NCBI GenBank assembly: GCA_951804985.1
Contig: OX638133.1
Location: 35,923,963 to 35,987,962 of the forward strand
DNA length: 64,000 bases
Direction: 5' to 3'
From: Dryomyza anilis
Taxonomy: Eukaryota > Arthropoda > Insecta > Diptera > Dryomyzidae
Shown here: positions 24,118 to 35,009 of the stretch, one piece after another
Layout of the letters: every line of letters starts with the position of its first letter
Position numbering within the stretch: the first letter of the stretch is position 1
Made by a program: the position numbers and the translations under genes
Notes under the pieces: model-generated
Told to the model about the DNA's origin: nothing
The model's input: only the letters and a program-made list of their open reading frames with translations
Databases searched by the model: none

Positions 24118-24496
24118 CTTCACTGATGGGATGATTATTATGGCCGCCAGTGCCAACTCCACCCGTGAAGCCCTGCTCGAATTGCTCCAGATGCTTGAAT
24201 TTCTCCACGATCAGCTGCAGGTTTTTGTGATCGCGCACATTTTCCAGCAGGTGGCGAAAGTTCTCCAACTCATTGGGCGGAAATTGTTTGTTACCACTGT
24301 TGGCGACGAGTTTCTCGAAAATGTGTTGGAATGTTTGCTTTTGCATCTCGGTCATGCCGCCGCCGACATAGGAATTCGGTGAAATAGCGGCGAGTGGCGT
24401 GGCAAGTGGCGGCGATGCTGAGGCGGCAGCAATAATAACGGCTGCGTTAGGGTTTGTTGCGGCGGTGGGCGGCACTTGTGAAGCCTTAATGTCCAT
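24118..24496 (-). CDS. First coding exon of a probable paired-class homeobox regulator
   Basis: The minus-strand frame starts at an ATG (24494-24496) in the context TACCATGG and is open to a GTATTT donor at 24112-24117. That leaves 379 bp (126 codons plus one base). The continuous frame runs on to 24008 but reads a homopolymer and transposon sequence, so it is not the true end. Residues 1-45 are Ala/Pro/Thr-rich (low complexity). Residues about 48-112 (MTEMQKQTFQHIFEKLV ... IVEKFKHLEQFEQ) look like an amphipathic helical segment I do not recognise. A Gly/His/Asn-rich linker follows. Phase and strand match the octapeptide exon at 17096-17215, which gives the family assignment. The gene would encode a nuclear DNA-binding repressor, but its homeodomain lies outside the window. 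GC content and codon use are clearly coding-like. Confidence 0.85.
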
Positions 24497-25230
24497 GGTA
24501 ACAATATTTTTTTAAATATTTTTGTTTTATTTAAATTATATAGATTCAATTGTAAAATTAGCTATTTTAATTTTTAAATCTTTTTCGTAAAAGAAAGTTC
24601 ACCACATTTTTATACACTTTATTTCACTTGCTGGCATTAGCAGCTTTGAAAATATTCCTTAATACAAGCTTTTTAAAGAAATTTGAATTTATTTTAATCC
24701 ACTCAGTTATTCCGTCGCGTTAGTTCGTTTGTGTTTCGTAAGAAAATCGCGTTCACCGCAAAATCGCACTCAACGTAAAATCCAAAATCCAACCAAACGC
24801 GTTCAAGGTAAACCGACGTCTGCGAGTTGCTGCCTCGACTGCTCTACGTGAAAGCCAAGTCTTAGTCTCTACCACACAGGCACTTTCATGTATGGTTGTT
24901 GGTTGAAAACCATCGACAGTCGAATTGGAAAACCGGTCCCAACAAGCTACAGGGGTGTGAGTTCAAGCCATGGGCGGGTCTTATTTGCACCCATACATCG
25001 GCAATTCCATGAGCAATGCTCTCGCGCACTCTCAGCGCATTCGCTCTTTGAACATGGCTGTCTCTAGTCAGGCTCTGCACTTTGTTATCCTTCGTCCTGC
25101 GTATAGCTCTCCGTCGATGGTAAACAAGCCATTTATAGGGTGTCGAACCTTTGACGCGTGCGGTCAGATGTTTAAATACCGTCGCAATGTTGAAACAAAC
25201 ACCCTGTTGCATGTGATTTTATAAATTACA
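24497..25230 (-). promoter_or_regulatory. Putative 5' leader and promoter region of the minus-strand gene
   Basis: Upstream of the ATG the sequence changes from AT-rich leader (24497-24700) to a GC-richer, CpG-containing block (24715-25200). On the minus strand a TATA-like CTATAAATGG lies at about 25130-25139. I saw no perfect TCAGTT initiator at the right distance, so the start site is not fixed. A 108-codon minus-strand frame at 24886-25212 has no recognisable domain and may be an upstream ORF or chance. Confidence 0.45.
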
Positions 25231-25264
25231 TTTTTATACCTATTGCGGATTTCTAGACATTCTC

Positions 25265-25631
25265 TCTAAATTCTTGAGAAAATTCGATATAGAGTTACGA
25301 TATAGCCGATATTCTAAATCATTTATTTTAAGTTAAAATTTGAATTTAACAAAATTAAAAAACCGAGTTTGGCATATTTTCTGTAAGAGTATACACTTTA
25401 CCCACTCTATTATATATCGGAGACCTCCGATGCCTTCTCGAATACTTAACTTCGATAAAAAAATTTCGATCTCGATTTCTCGTACATTATATTTATTTGA
25501 CTCATATCTTGTCGAAATCGCAATTTTTATCGAAGCAATCTCGAACTTTTAATTTTTTTTTTGTTGGATATCGTTCTGATTTCAAAAAACTTTTCGTACT
25601 GGAAAACTCTGACAGAACGCATCGACGTCTA
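25265..25631. mobile_element. Family F fragment, inverted relative to 25632-25955
   Basis: Motifs GGAGACCTCCGATGCC, TTCGATAAAAAAATTTCGA and AACTCTGACAGAACGC are the complement of the right part of the family F element. They run head-to-head into the next copy. Confidence 0.6.
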
Positions 25632-25955
25632 CCCAATATGCTATTAGTTTCGATATCGTTACGAGATCAGAGCGAGTTGATGGAGAAATCACACGATATC
25701 GGATCCGTTCTCGTAATGATATCGACTGTAAAATCGGACCTACATAGTAGGTAGATATCGAAACGTTGTGTCGGAGTTTTCTCGATACGAGAAATGTTTC
25801 AAAATTGGATCGATATCGAAGACAAAATTGATCACAGTTCGTGATTGCTGCGAAAAATATTCCGAATCGAGAAAGCATGGAGATCGAACTTTTTTATCGA
25901 AGTTATTCGAGAAAGCTTCGAGGCATCAAAGGTCTCCAAGACATGGCAGATTGGG
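25632..25955. mobile_element. Family F element, 324 bp
   Basis: It starts CCCAATATGCTATTAG and ends ATGGCAGATTGGG. The interior matches 20021-20418 (GATATCGTTACGAGATCA, TCTCGATACGAGAAATG, GTGATTGCTGCGAAAAAT). Several frames of 85-133 codons over this cluster arise from the repeat and are not genes. Confidence 0.75.
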
Positions 25956-25961
25956 TAGGTA

Positions 25962-26217
25962 CCCAGTCTGCCAAACATTTATCAAATCGATATCGCAAGA
26001 TTTTTCGCAGCAATCTCGAACTTTTATCATTCTTTTCTACGATATCGTTTCGATTTCAAAAAATTTCTCGTATCGAGAAAACTCCGACAGAACGTTTCGA
26101 TATCTACCTACCATGCAGGTCCAATTTGACACTCGATATCGTTACGAGAACGGATCCGATATAGTCTAATTTCTCGCATTGATTTCGTAACGATATCGAA
26201 ATGAATGGCATACTGGG
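25962..26217. mobile_element. Family F element, inverted, 256 bp
   Basis: It starts CCCAGTCTGCCAAAC and ends AATGGCATACTGGG. It is separated from the previous copy by only six bases, so the junction GGGTAGGTACCC is itself nearly palindromic. It is shorter than 20021-20418 at the TGGCAGACTGGG end. Confidence 0.75.
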
Positions 26218-26410
26218 TACCATGTAGATTCAATTTGACGATCGATATCGGTACGAGAAAGTGCACGACATCGTATGTATTCTCCTTCTTCTCGCATTGT
26301 CTAGCAACTATATCGAAAAGAATGTCAAACTGGGTATGTCTCATGTCTCTATCTCGAAAATTGTCGTAATCTCGAATATCATATCGAATTTCGAGTTTCG
26401 ATCAATTCGA
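26218..26410. repeat. Family F remnants
   Basis: A further diverged fragment ends AATGTCAAACTGGG at 26334. It is followed by TCTCGAAAATTGTCG-type degenerate sequence to about 26410. Confidence 0.5.
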
Positions 26411-26767
26411 TCTCGTTTCATGAAAATATTTTAAATACCAGGTTGATCTCAACTTGGTTTTTCCATACACTGTTCACTTTTGGATCAAGTACCTTCTTGG
26501 CTGGAACGTTTTTATCCATTCTCGACTTGACCTAGCCAGCGAAAACGCTAGATTTTGATGCGCTTGAATACGTCAATGTCGTCGAATAACTCATACAGTT
26601 CATGGTTCTTCCTGATTCGACACTCGTTAGCATAGCAGATAGAGCCAAAGATTTTACGGACAATTTTTCACTAGAACGATTTCATGTTTTCTTGTTGGTA
26701 TATGTCAGCGTTAATGTTTCGACATCATAAAATAGGATGGCCACAATGTGCGCCTTGTAGAGCTTTA

Positions 26768-26915
26768 CTAATATTCATATTAGCAAACAGATTGGCTGAT
26801 TTAACGAAGAATAGCCAATGTTTCAATAAATTAGTGAATTTCAATGCTGGATTGGCTAATGAATGCAAATAATATCGGTTGCTATATTTATGTCGATTAT
26901 TTTTTCTATATACTG
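26768..26915. mobile_element. Family D MITE, right half, inserted in the RT fossil
   Basis: AATATTCATATTAGCAAAC, GCTGATTTAACGAAGAATAG and TTGCTATATTTATGTCGATT match the right arm of 57943-58256. It splits the reverse-transcriptase reading between the ITTNNDVILEI and KLYKAHIV segments. Confidence 0.7.
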
Positions 26916-26991
26916 AGTCCAAAGTAGCACCTATTGAAAGAGTTATTTTCTGTTTAATCTCCAGAATGACGTCGTTGTTAGTGGTAATGCT

Positions 26992-27469
26992 CTTGGGTCG
27001 CCTCCGCACACAAGAGCAGATGGCTGAATGAGACGAAATGCAGATTCTCCAAGCTCATGACACCGACGATAACCAAAAGATCGGCCTCGTTTCTACTTTC
27101 CTTAAGTAGAAAGGAGTGCAGAAAACTGACGGGACTTCTAACGGCACACAACGCATGTGAAAATCACATGAACGCAATCGGCCTGGCCGAAAGCGCCTTA
27201 TGTTCGGCCTGCTACGAAGAAACTGGCACCACAGAGCACTATCTCTGTGACTGTCCAGCATTTTCTAGAATTAGAAGGCAGATCTTTGGCACAGACGTGA
27301 TGAGAGAGGATCAGCTTCACTCTCTATCACACAATAGCCTTCTTAGATTCAATAATGAATCTAAGAAGTATCATTAAAAACCAGGGAACTGGGTCACAGC
27401 ACAATGGATATAACCCTGTCTGAGTGCTGTGGCTCTATTTTTATCCCACATTAAAAAAAAATAAAAAAA
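26992..27469 (+). mobile_element. 5'-truncated LINE 3' end (ORF2 C-terminus) with 13-bp target duplication
   Basis: The plus-strand frame 27057-27377 encodes the C-terminal zinc-knuckle region of an I/Loa/R1-type ORF2: KLTGLLTAHNACENHMNAIG followed by CSACYEETGTTEHYLCDCPAF (a CCHC pattern). A short 3' untranslated tail ends in an A-rich run (ATTAAAAAAAAATAAAAAAA). TAGTGGTAATGCT flanks it exactly at 26979-26991 and 27470-27482, a target-site duplication. It sits inside the codons for SSITTNN of the minus-strand RT fossil and is therefore younger than that element. Confidence 0.9.
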
Positions 27470-28279
27470 TAGTGGTAATGCTGGATCCAAAGTAGACGAA
27501 GTCTTTCACAATGTTGAACTTGTAGGTTTCAAAATTGTGCAAGATACACGAACTATTTGTTGCTTTTACATAAGATAGTTCGTGTTATCGTCGTTCATCG
27601 CAAGACCCATTCGACGAAATTTCTTCACTAGTCTGGAGAATACTGCTCATGTGTTCCTCTCAATGATATCAATATCATCGATCTATGCGAACAGCACAAC
27701 ATTTTCGCTCTAGATAATGCCGCTTTGATGGAGTTCGGCCACTTGAACTATTTTCTCCATATTATTATGGGTTCCTGTCTGAATCCTCGTTCGGAGAGAC
27801 ATTTTTTAGGGTCGGAGTGTTAATTTCCAGGATTATTCTAAAAAGTTTAATGGGAGGTGTCCGATCGGAGGTATCCGAACTCAGTAATTGTGGCGTGTAG
27901 ATGATCCGTTATTGGTATATCGAAAACGGACTTGTAAGCGACAAATAGCTAGTTGTCGTTCCGTTTTTTCTTGTGTATTTTGTGGTATTTGGCGCAATGT
28001 GAACATCTGGTCTATGCTGAATTTGCATAGTCTGAAACCGCACCCAAAGGCTCTATCAGTCTGTGTTGAACATCGTCAACAGTATTCCACATGTATTATG
28101 TGGAAGATGTGATTGGAAAAGGACACTGTGGTCCAGTTACTTGGCATTTCATCCGACCATATTTTACTTACGAGCTCATGAATTCTGTCCATTAGTTCCT
28201 AGTTTCCAGTATTGAACAACTCAGCAGGCAGGCCGTCAGCACCTTCGGCATTGTTGTTTTTCAGCCAAGCAATGGCTGT

Positions 28280-28588
28280 AGCGTCGGTAGTTCAATGTTA
28301 GTGCGTTGGACTGCGAGCCGAAACGTACCAGGTTCAAGTCTGGACTGGGGCTAACAACATCTTTTCATAGAAACATTTTTATATACCGCGCTACCTCTCG
28401 TCAGTAAATGGCAAACCTACGATAATAAAACCATTGCCTATGAAAAGCTCTCACCCGCCGTTCGGATTCGGCATTAAACTGTAGGTTCCACCACTTTGAG
28501 TACAAATATAACACGCACAGCTCAAAACGCTGAGAAAGTTGGGATTAAGTTCCTATAGGACTGTAGCGCCAAACTATTATTATTATAT
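28280..28588 (+). mobile_element. tRNA-derived SINE copy with 9-bp target duplication
   Basis: It begins AGCGTCGGTAGTTCAATGTT with an A-box-like segment and a B box (AGGTTCAAGTCTGG). It has the conserved body (CTCACCCGCCGTTCGGATTC) and ends in a (TAT)n tail. AATGGCTGT occurs at 28271-28279 and 28589-28597, bracketing the insertion. The host is the RT fossil. Confidence 0.9.
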
Positions 28589-28854
28589 AATGGCTGTTCT
28601 GAATTAGTCACAATCGGGTAGGGGAATCTCAACGTCAACATCAAGTACTGCCGTTTCCAGGTTTACTTCAGTTTGCGGAAGTGTTCCCTTCATATTGTCA
28701 GTGTACTCTGGATATCCAACACTAGATACTCCTTCTAATCTTTACAGGAAGAAGCTCTGGTCTTAGAACCTCCGACTAGGCATCTTATCTTCTCGAAGAA
28801 AGTTCGAGCCTCATTCTGTGTCCGTAAATCTCTAACTCCTCATACCGTTTCAAA

Positions 28855-31075
28855 TTATTTTGGTTTTTTACAATCAGAATATCCCATTTCAAAATTCAAT
28901 AAATATAAATTTTATATATTTAACTTGATATTCGTAATTTTAAATATTGTTCTTTTAAATCGTAAGGATTTATTAGAAGCTAAGTAAATCAAGACCAAGT
29001 TTAATGCCGAATCCGAATGTCAGGATTAGAGGCTTATTTAAGGTAATATTTACTCTTAGATGTTCGTCATTTTAATGCCGAAGTCGAATATCGGGAATGA
29101 GAGGTTTATTTAAGGTAGTAAGCTATGAAATTCTATTTTCTGATTAAATCCCTAGAATTTTCGGCATGTAGGCCGAGATACTAATCACAAAACTACGGAC
29201 TATAAAACATGATAGGAACAAGAATACGAATCGATGATTTTATTAAGCATCACCTCTATTTTGTTTTAATTGAATACGAACTGAATTTACTAATGGTTGC
29301 GTGCACCATAGTAGAATTCAGTTAGGGTCATGATCGGAAACCGATTATTGTAATTTTACCCAGCCATATCCCGACCAGTTACTTGAGAAACATGATTGCA
29401 CTATTTCGATAGAAAATAATTATCTTTATTGTAAATCCGGTGAATTATTTGGGAGCCCCATAGCGCCAAACCCAGACGTTTGGGGGTATAAAGGGAGGTT
29501 AAAATGGTTGACCATAGAAAATCTAGAAAACATATGAAATTAATATATAGGAAATAGATTTATCTAATTGAGGTAATACTGGGAATAATTGCTCTCAAAA
29601 TTTTGAAAAATCTCAATTACGAACAAAGAGATAGAGATACAGTCGAGTTCTCTGTACCAAAAAGAATATTTGGTTAAATAGCTTTTTTTATTACAACAGT
29701 ATGCACAAAAAAATGAAAAGAGATGCATGATGATGCTAAAGAAGGATGCAAAAAGAGATACTGAATGAGAGCGAGAGCACAAGGATACAACTGAGAGTCG
29801 AGTATTTAGCATTTTAACTGATGGCATCACAGAATGACTACTGCGGTAAGTGCGAGAGTGAGTTAGCAAGTGTGAGGTTGAGTATGAGCGTGAGTGTGAG
29901 TGTGAGTGCGAGAGTGAAAGACTGGACGGAAAGACCCCCTGTGTAGCGTAGCACTAAACGGTAATGATGTGTGCGTGTGGCTGTGTGAAAGAATGTGCGT
30001 GCTTGTGATGCGGTTTAAAAGGCACTTAATTTTTGTTATTGTATAATAAACGAAGCGCAAAACGATGACGACAAACGAGTGAAACAATAATTGAGATACT
30101 TTTCGCAAAATCACACAGCCACACATGGACACACACAAACACACACACACACACAGATACTCAGGCATAATTAAGTTGAGATACAATTGTATCTAAAAGC
30201 AGCATCAAGATCTTTGGATAAGAATTGATTAGTTGCTCGGTTGGTTTGTCAGGCAGGACGAAGTGTGTGTCGGTGATTGTTGGAAGAATGTTGCCGGCTG
30301 CTGCTGTTTTTATTGTTTGATTGAAAAACTCACTAAAAACAACAGACAGAGACACAAACACACACACACATAAACAGAGACAAAATGGCAAACGACATTT
30401 TTATTAAATTTTCAGATACCGAGATACACAACGAGTACAACTTTTGTATCTATTGGATGAGCTTTAAAGTAACAACAGAAAGGAGGTGAATTTGCGAATG
30501 TCTCTTTTTGTATTTTCTATTTTTTTTTCGGTTATTGCGTCCATGTTGGTTTTTCCTGCTTTTGCCTCATGCTGTTATTTATTATTATTATCTTTGCTGT
30601 TGTTGGCAATAAAAAGTATGGCAACCGAGGCAGCCAGTGGGAGCAAGAAGCAGAAGAAGACTGAAAGCATCCGAAGAGTGAAGGTGTGGGACGAAGGACG
30701 CATGGTATAAATTTGTAGGAAATATCTTTTGCAGTCAGAAATCAGTCATCAGGATATTGCTTAATTCCATCAAATGTTTATCTACAGCATATATTTTTTT
30801 GTTGTTGTTGTTTTGTATATTTTAGTTCGGTATTTTTTATCAATTTGTCTATGCATGATACAAACAATTCGTAGTTGTTATTGGCAGGATGTTGAATATT
30901 GATTTTTTTTTTTTGTTTTGAATATATTGAAATAATTGAAATTTATTATTTCCATCATAGAAAGGAAATTTGTTTTAAATACATTTATGCAGTTTTTTTT
31001 ATTGATGGTCATTAATGTAATCAAAAATGATTAGACCATGTTATACAGGATGATTGTTACCATATATTTCAATTG
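28855..31075. other. Gene-free, mostly unique sequence
   Basis: A local duplication (AATGCCGAATCCGAATG at about 29003 and a diverged copy at about 29071, each followed by TTATTTAAGGTA) lies near the left end, and the repeat partner of position 12 is at 29323-29395. At 29820-30160 GTGAG-rich and (CA)n tracts occur. A 74-codon plus-strand frame at 30486 starts with a hydrophobic stretch but has no recognisable family or splice context. Confidence 0.4.
30132..30156. repeat. (CA)n microsatellite
   Basis: A CACACAAACACACACACACA run; a similar short run is at about 30356-30370. Confidence 0.85.
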
Positions 31076-31078
31076 TTA

Positions 31079-31758
31079 CACTCAAAATAATTTCTAGGAC
31101 ATTTTACGAAGTATTTTTACGTAAGTTTTAATTTCATATTTTTTTTCTAAATTATTTTTTAAGAACGATTCCTACTATATATTACGAATCAATATTCGTT
31201 AAATTAAAACAACAACAAAATTACGCATATTTCTCTTAAATTACGAAACTTTCGTTATATTATTTTCTGTTACAATTTTTTCATCGAGAGTTTTTTAAAC
31301 AAAATATTTGATATCGCGAGTATTCGTGTATTTTAAAATTATCGCTGATGAAGGAGCTTGGCTACCTCTGAAACATCTGTACGATCTGTCACTCAATGCA
31401 TTTTACCAATTGTTTGTTGTTTTATTTGTTGGTACAAAACACCCAATTTGTACCGACTGGTCCTTGAGCACGTTAAGATAATATCTTAAAATTATCAAGA
31501 GGTCTTAAAACAAAAACAATTAATTTTCAATAATATTCAAAAAAATACGAATCTTTAGTATTATGTACGAATGACTTTCGTAGATAAAATCTACGAATAG
31601 TTTCGTAAAATAAACCATTAATATTCGAAATTTTATCATAAATTTACGAAAGTTCTTAATTGTATTTTACGAAATATTTCGTGGATAAATTTCACGATTT
31701 TTTTCGAAAAATGCACGATCGATTTCGGGTATTTTAAGCAGATTTTATTTTAAGTGTA
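31079..31758. mobile_element. Family E element, about 680 bp, both termini present
   Basis: The left end is ACACTCAAAATAATTTCT and the right end GATTTTATTTTAAGTGTA, which is a matching inverted terminus. The interior shows TTTACGAA/TTCGTAAA motifs throughout. There is a block at about 31330-31480 (GCTTGGCTACCTCTGAAACA) not seen in the other copies, probably a nested fragment. There is no transposase frame. Confidence 0.75.
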
Positions 31759-31842
31759 CGTTCATATGAATTCCAGGATTGTGCACTGAAATTTGATATA
31801 TGAAAAGTTTCACTTCCCCTAGTCCGATTCATTTACTTTTGG

Positions 31843-32330
31843 AAATTTTAAAGTAGGTGTAATTATGATAGTTAGGATTATCAAAATTATAGTCGGTCTA
31901 AGCCGACAAGTCTTTTCGCCGGAAAACATTATTATCATGTATTTGAGCATGATATCAATATATATTTCACCAAAAAAGTTTACCTAAGCACGTATACATA
32001 AAAATTTATCTTTATATGTACATTGTATATGAGGTATTTGAACATAAGTGGTCGGATCATAGGTCACAATGGACCGATCTCGCACATACAGCGTAGGTAT
32101 ATTAGTAATCAAAGTAAAAGTTTCATTTATCTAGCTCTTCAATTTTAAAAGTAGTAGGGATTTCAACAGACAGACAGACGGACGGACAGGCAGACGGACA
32201 GACAGACAGACTCAGGAGGTCATGCTGATCAAGAATATATATACTTTTCCATACCGGAGATGCTTCCTTCTGGGTGTTACAAACGGCGTACCAAACTGAA
32301 TATACCCTTTCACTCTTAGTGTAGGGTATA
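31843..32330 (-). mobile_element. Family A element with internal deletion, minus strand
   Basis: It is nearly identical in places to 12982-13743 (TAGGTGTAATTATGATAGTT, CTCGCACATACAGCGTAGGT) but lacks the segment between TAAGCCGAC and AAGTCTTTTCGCCGG. A CAGACGGACGGACAGG tract marks the GTCY region. Confidence 0.8.
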
Positions 32331-32366
32331 AAAACTATTATTTATATAGTATTTTTTTCTGGGTCT
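32331..32366. repeat. Family J right-end fragment
   Basis: AAAACTATTATTTATATAGT then TTTTTTTCTGGGT matches the right end of 21053-21268, directly abutting the family A copy. Confidence 0.6.
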
Positions 32367-32492
32367 ATGTATGTTGTACAAAATAATGTTCGCACTTATT
32401 AGCCTATAACTTTAAAAATTGTGGAATCGAAATTCAGTGAGTGGCGCATTTTATATATTAAAGTTCTTAAATTTTGGAAAAATGTAAATTTT

Positions 32493-33168
32493 TATACCCT
32501 TCAGTTTGGTACGCCGTTTGTAACACCCTGAAAAAAGCATTAACGGTATGGAAAAGTATATATATTCTTGATCAGCATGACCTCCTGAGTCGATTTGTCC
32601 GTCTGTCCGTCTGTCTGTCTGTTGAAATGACGATTACAGAAAAAGTTGAAGAGCTAGAGCAATGAAACTTTAGATTTAGATTACTTATATATCTAAGCTG
32701 TCTGAACAAGAATTGGTGTGATCGGTCTATTGTGACCTATGATCCGACCACTTATGTTCAAATACCTCATATAAAATGTATATCTACAGATCAATTTTAC
32801 TGTATACGTGCTTAGGTAAACTTTTTTTGGTAAAATATATATTGACTCATGCTCAAATACATGAAAATAATGGTTTCCCATGAAACTACTTGTGGTTCCC
32901 AAAAAAAAATCGAAATTCGGTTCACCTACCCATTTGTAAATATGGGTATCATATGAAAGAAATTCTTCAGGGATGGAAAGTTTGTAGTTATTTTCAGGAT
33001 TCGTATATCCTGGTGACCTATATAACACTTTGAATGGTTACCACACATATGTGTAGGGTATTTATAGTCGGCTTAGACCGACTATAATTTTGAAAATCCT
33101 AACTATCATAATAACACCTACTTTAAAATTTCCCATGTGATCTAACCTTCCCAACTGGTTTTTTTCAT
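32493..33168 (+). mobile_element. Family A element, plus strand
   Basis: It opens TATACCCTTCAGTTTGGTAC, then the core TTCTTGATCAGCATGACC, a short GTCY tract (about 32597-32622), and the full 3' body ending TTCCCAACTGGTTTTTTT. The microsatellite is much shorter than in 13549-13620. Confidence 0.8.
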
Positions 33169-33184
33169 AACAATGTCAAATTGT

Positions 33185-33545
33185 ATAAAATTCTTCTTCT
33201 GATGAAGTTGAAGAATATATAACCGATGTCTTGCGACGTAATTAGCATTAACGTTACTCGGCCAAGTCTATGTTATGGAAGTGGCCCAGAGTAAAGTATT
33301 ATTGACGTAACACTGGACCAAGCTTTTGCCGGTCGTAATTTCATATATGGAGTCTATCACTCCAAGGCTTAACCAGTTGTCGGCCAAGTCGGGATACTTT
33401 TTTTGGGCCAAGGCATTTTTAGCAGTCTTCTCGCAATACTTGTTTCAAGTCTCGATCCATGTCTCGATTCAGCCAGTCTCCCGGCAGTACTGTGTATCAG
33501 ACTTGGGCCAGAGTAACGCAGAGCAATTCATCTTCAACTGGTTGA
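33185..33545. repeat. Possible inverted-repeat element with GGCCAAGTC/GACTTGGGCC motifs
   Basis: GTTACTCGGCCAAGTC near the left recurs inverted at the right as GACTTGGGCCAGAGTAAC. CTTCAAC/GTTGAAG-type segments lie outside both. Internal repeats TGGCCCAGAGTAA and GTCGGCCAAGTCGGGA support the structure. The boundaries are uncertain. Confidence 0.4.
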
Positions 33546-33559
33546 TCAGCAAATTAAAA

Positions 33560-34925
33560 TTATTTCTTTAGTAGTTTTCGAGCAAACTAAAATATGCATA
33601 TCATACTTATTTTTTTTCTTCAACTAAAAAAAAATTATACATTATATTATTAAATTATAATTTAAATTGACATGGCAACACTCTTCAACTTCCATGTTTG
33701 TTTCTTATTTTGCACAGAGTTTATATTTTTATGTTCCTGCAATGCGACAAGAAAACATTTTCATTATGGTAGGACTTTTGAAGTCCTTATTGTTATGTTA
33801 ATCCCACGAATATTTATTTTTATTTTCTATCCATTATTTTTATTCTTCGTTGTCGTCGAAAGTTTACATCACGTGAGTGAATTGCAAAAGAATGTGGAAA
33901 ATGAGTGTTTTTTATTTTTTGAATAAATTGAATTTTCACAATTTTATTACAATAACATTGCGACTACATGACGAAGGGATGTGAAAATGTTTCATTTTCG
34001 CATATTTACTGCACGTACCATCATTAGGTGGCAACACTAACACCAACGTCATACTCAATCTACTTCCTATCATCCTTTTAAAGTTTTTTTTTTTTTTGCA
34101 TGTTCTCTTTGCCGACCTTTGTTGGCAATGTTGCCACCCTTTCTACGACAATGATTGCCACATGTATTTTTTCTAACACCGCACAAATTGCAAGTTGTGT
34201 TAATTTGATCAGGCGTTAATGAGTTCAGGACAACAACAGCAACAAATTAAAAATACAACATAATCAATGAGTTGTTGTGTTTTTTTTATTATATTGTTGT
34301 AGTTGTTAAAACAGTCGACTTGGTTGTTGTTGTTACCTCTGTTCTTGGAGGCAGCATAAAAATATATATAAAATGAGCAAAGAAAAAAAAGTACCCAGTA
34401 AAAATACGCTGTGGCAAGGAACCTGAAGAAGCAGAACAAATTGAAAAAATAAAAACACTTAACAGCATAACACGCTCAGTTAATGAGTATTTAATGCGAG
34501 TTTATTTATTATTACAGCACAATGTTGCTGACTCTTGGTCTAGGAGAGCGAATAATAGGGATTAACATTTAATTATTTTAATTTACAGCAGTTTATTTTT
34601 TGAAAATTATTTTTAAAATATGGCATATATGGGCAAAAACAATTGTTTTTTTTTTCAAATCATTGAAACTGACTTCAATTTATCAATAACTTCCGTAGTT
34701 TTTCGATTTAATGATATATCAAGTATACCTTAAATTATAAGAATGCAAAATTTTAGGGCCAGAAGTATTTACCTCTATTTGTTATAGTAATTTAAAGTTG
34801 AAATATTGAAAAAAGCATTGAAAAACATTTGCTTCTTCTTCGTTTTTGTTTCAAGATTTTCACATTCGGATTAAACTTGGTAAGAAACAGGCACTCAATA
34901 CACTTTTTAGATTAGTTTAGTATAA
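33560..34925. other. Gene-free unique sequence
   Basis: AT-rich with no exon or mobile element recognised. Frames at 33672 (84 codons) and 34209 (76 codons) are hydrophobic and AT-driven, with no family match I can name. Confidence 0.4.
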
Positions 34926-34973
34926 TATATAATCTATATATATAAAACTCTTGGTCCGTCTGTCAGTCTGTCG

Positions 34974-35009
<36 letters not shown>

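Larger units (their letters stand above)
26440..28850 (-). pseudogene. Decayed non-LTR retrotransposon reverse-transcriptase gene, minus strand, with three insertions
   Basis: Conceptual minus-strand reading, broken by stops and indels, recovers landmarks of an arthropod endonuclease/reverse-transcriptase ORF2 in the right order. A pre-RT linker lies at about 28830-28610. AIAWLKNNNAEGADGLPAEL, the RT finger region, is at 28270-28205. A degenerate LFA(Y)ADDID-like active-site region is at about 27700-27660. FNIVKDFVYFGSSITT spans the insertion at 26992. ILFYDVETLTLTYTNKKT is at about 26740-26690, and IRKNHELYELFDDIDVFKRI is at 26620-26550. Stops interrupt every segment, so it is inactive. The catalytic Tyr codon reads as a stop. 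It is interrupted by a SINE (28280-28588), a foreign LINE end (26992-27469) and a family D half (26768-26915). The clade is tentatively RTE/Jockey-like. Confidence 0.85.

Noticed and set aside
24886..25212. 108-codon minus-strand frame upstream of the homeobox-like gene
   Set aside because: No recognisable domain. It overlaps the putative promoter/leader, and a plus-strand frame is open over the same bases, which suggests GC-driven chance.
25582..26344. Several frames of 78-133 codons on both strands
   Set aside because: They fall on inverted CGATATCG-rich repeats and mirror each other between strands.
27057..27377. Independent zinc-finger gene
   Set aside because: The Cys-His knuckle is the C-terminus of a LINE ORF2, shown by the A-rich tail and the 13-bp target duplication around the segment.
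30486..30710. 74-codon frame with an N-terminal hydrophobic segment
   Set aside because: It resembles a signal or membrane segment by composition only. No homology, weak context, and the tail has no domain.
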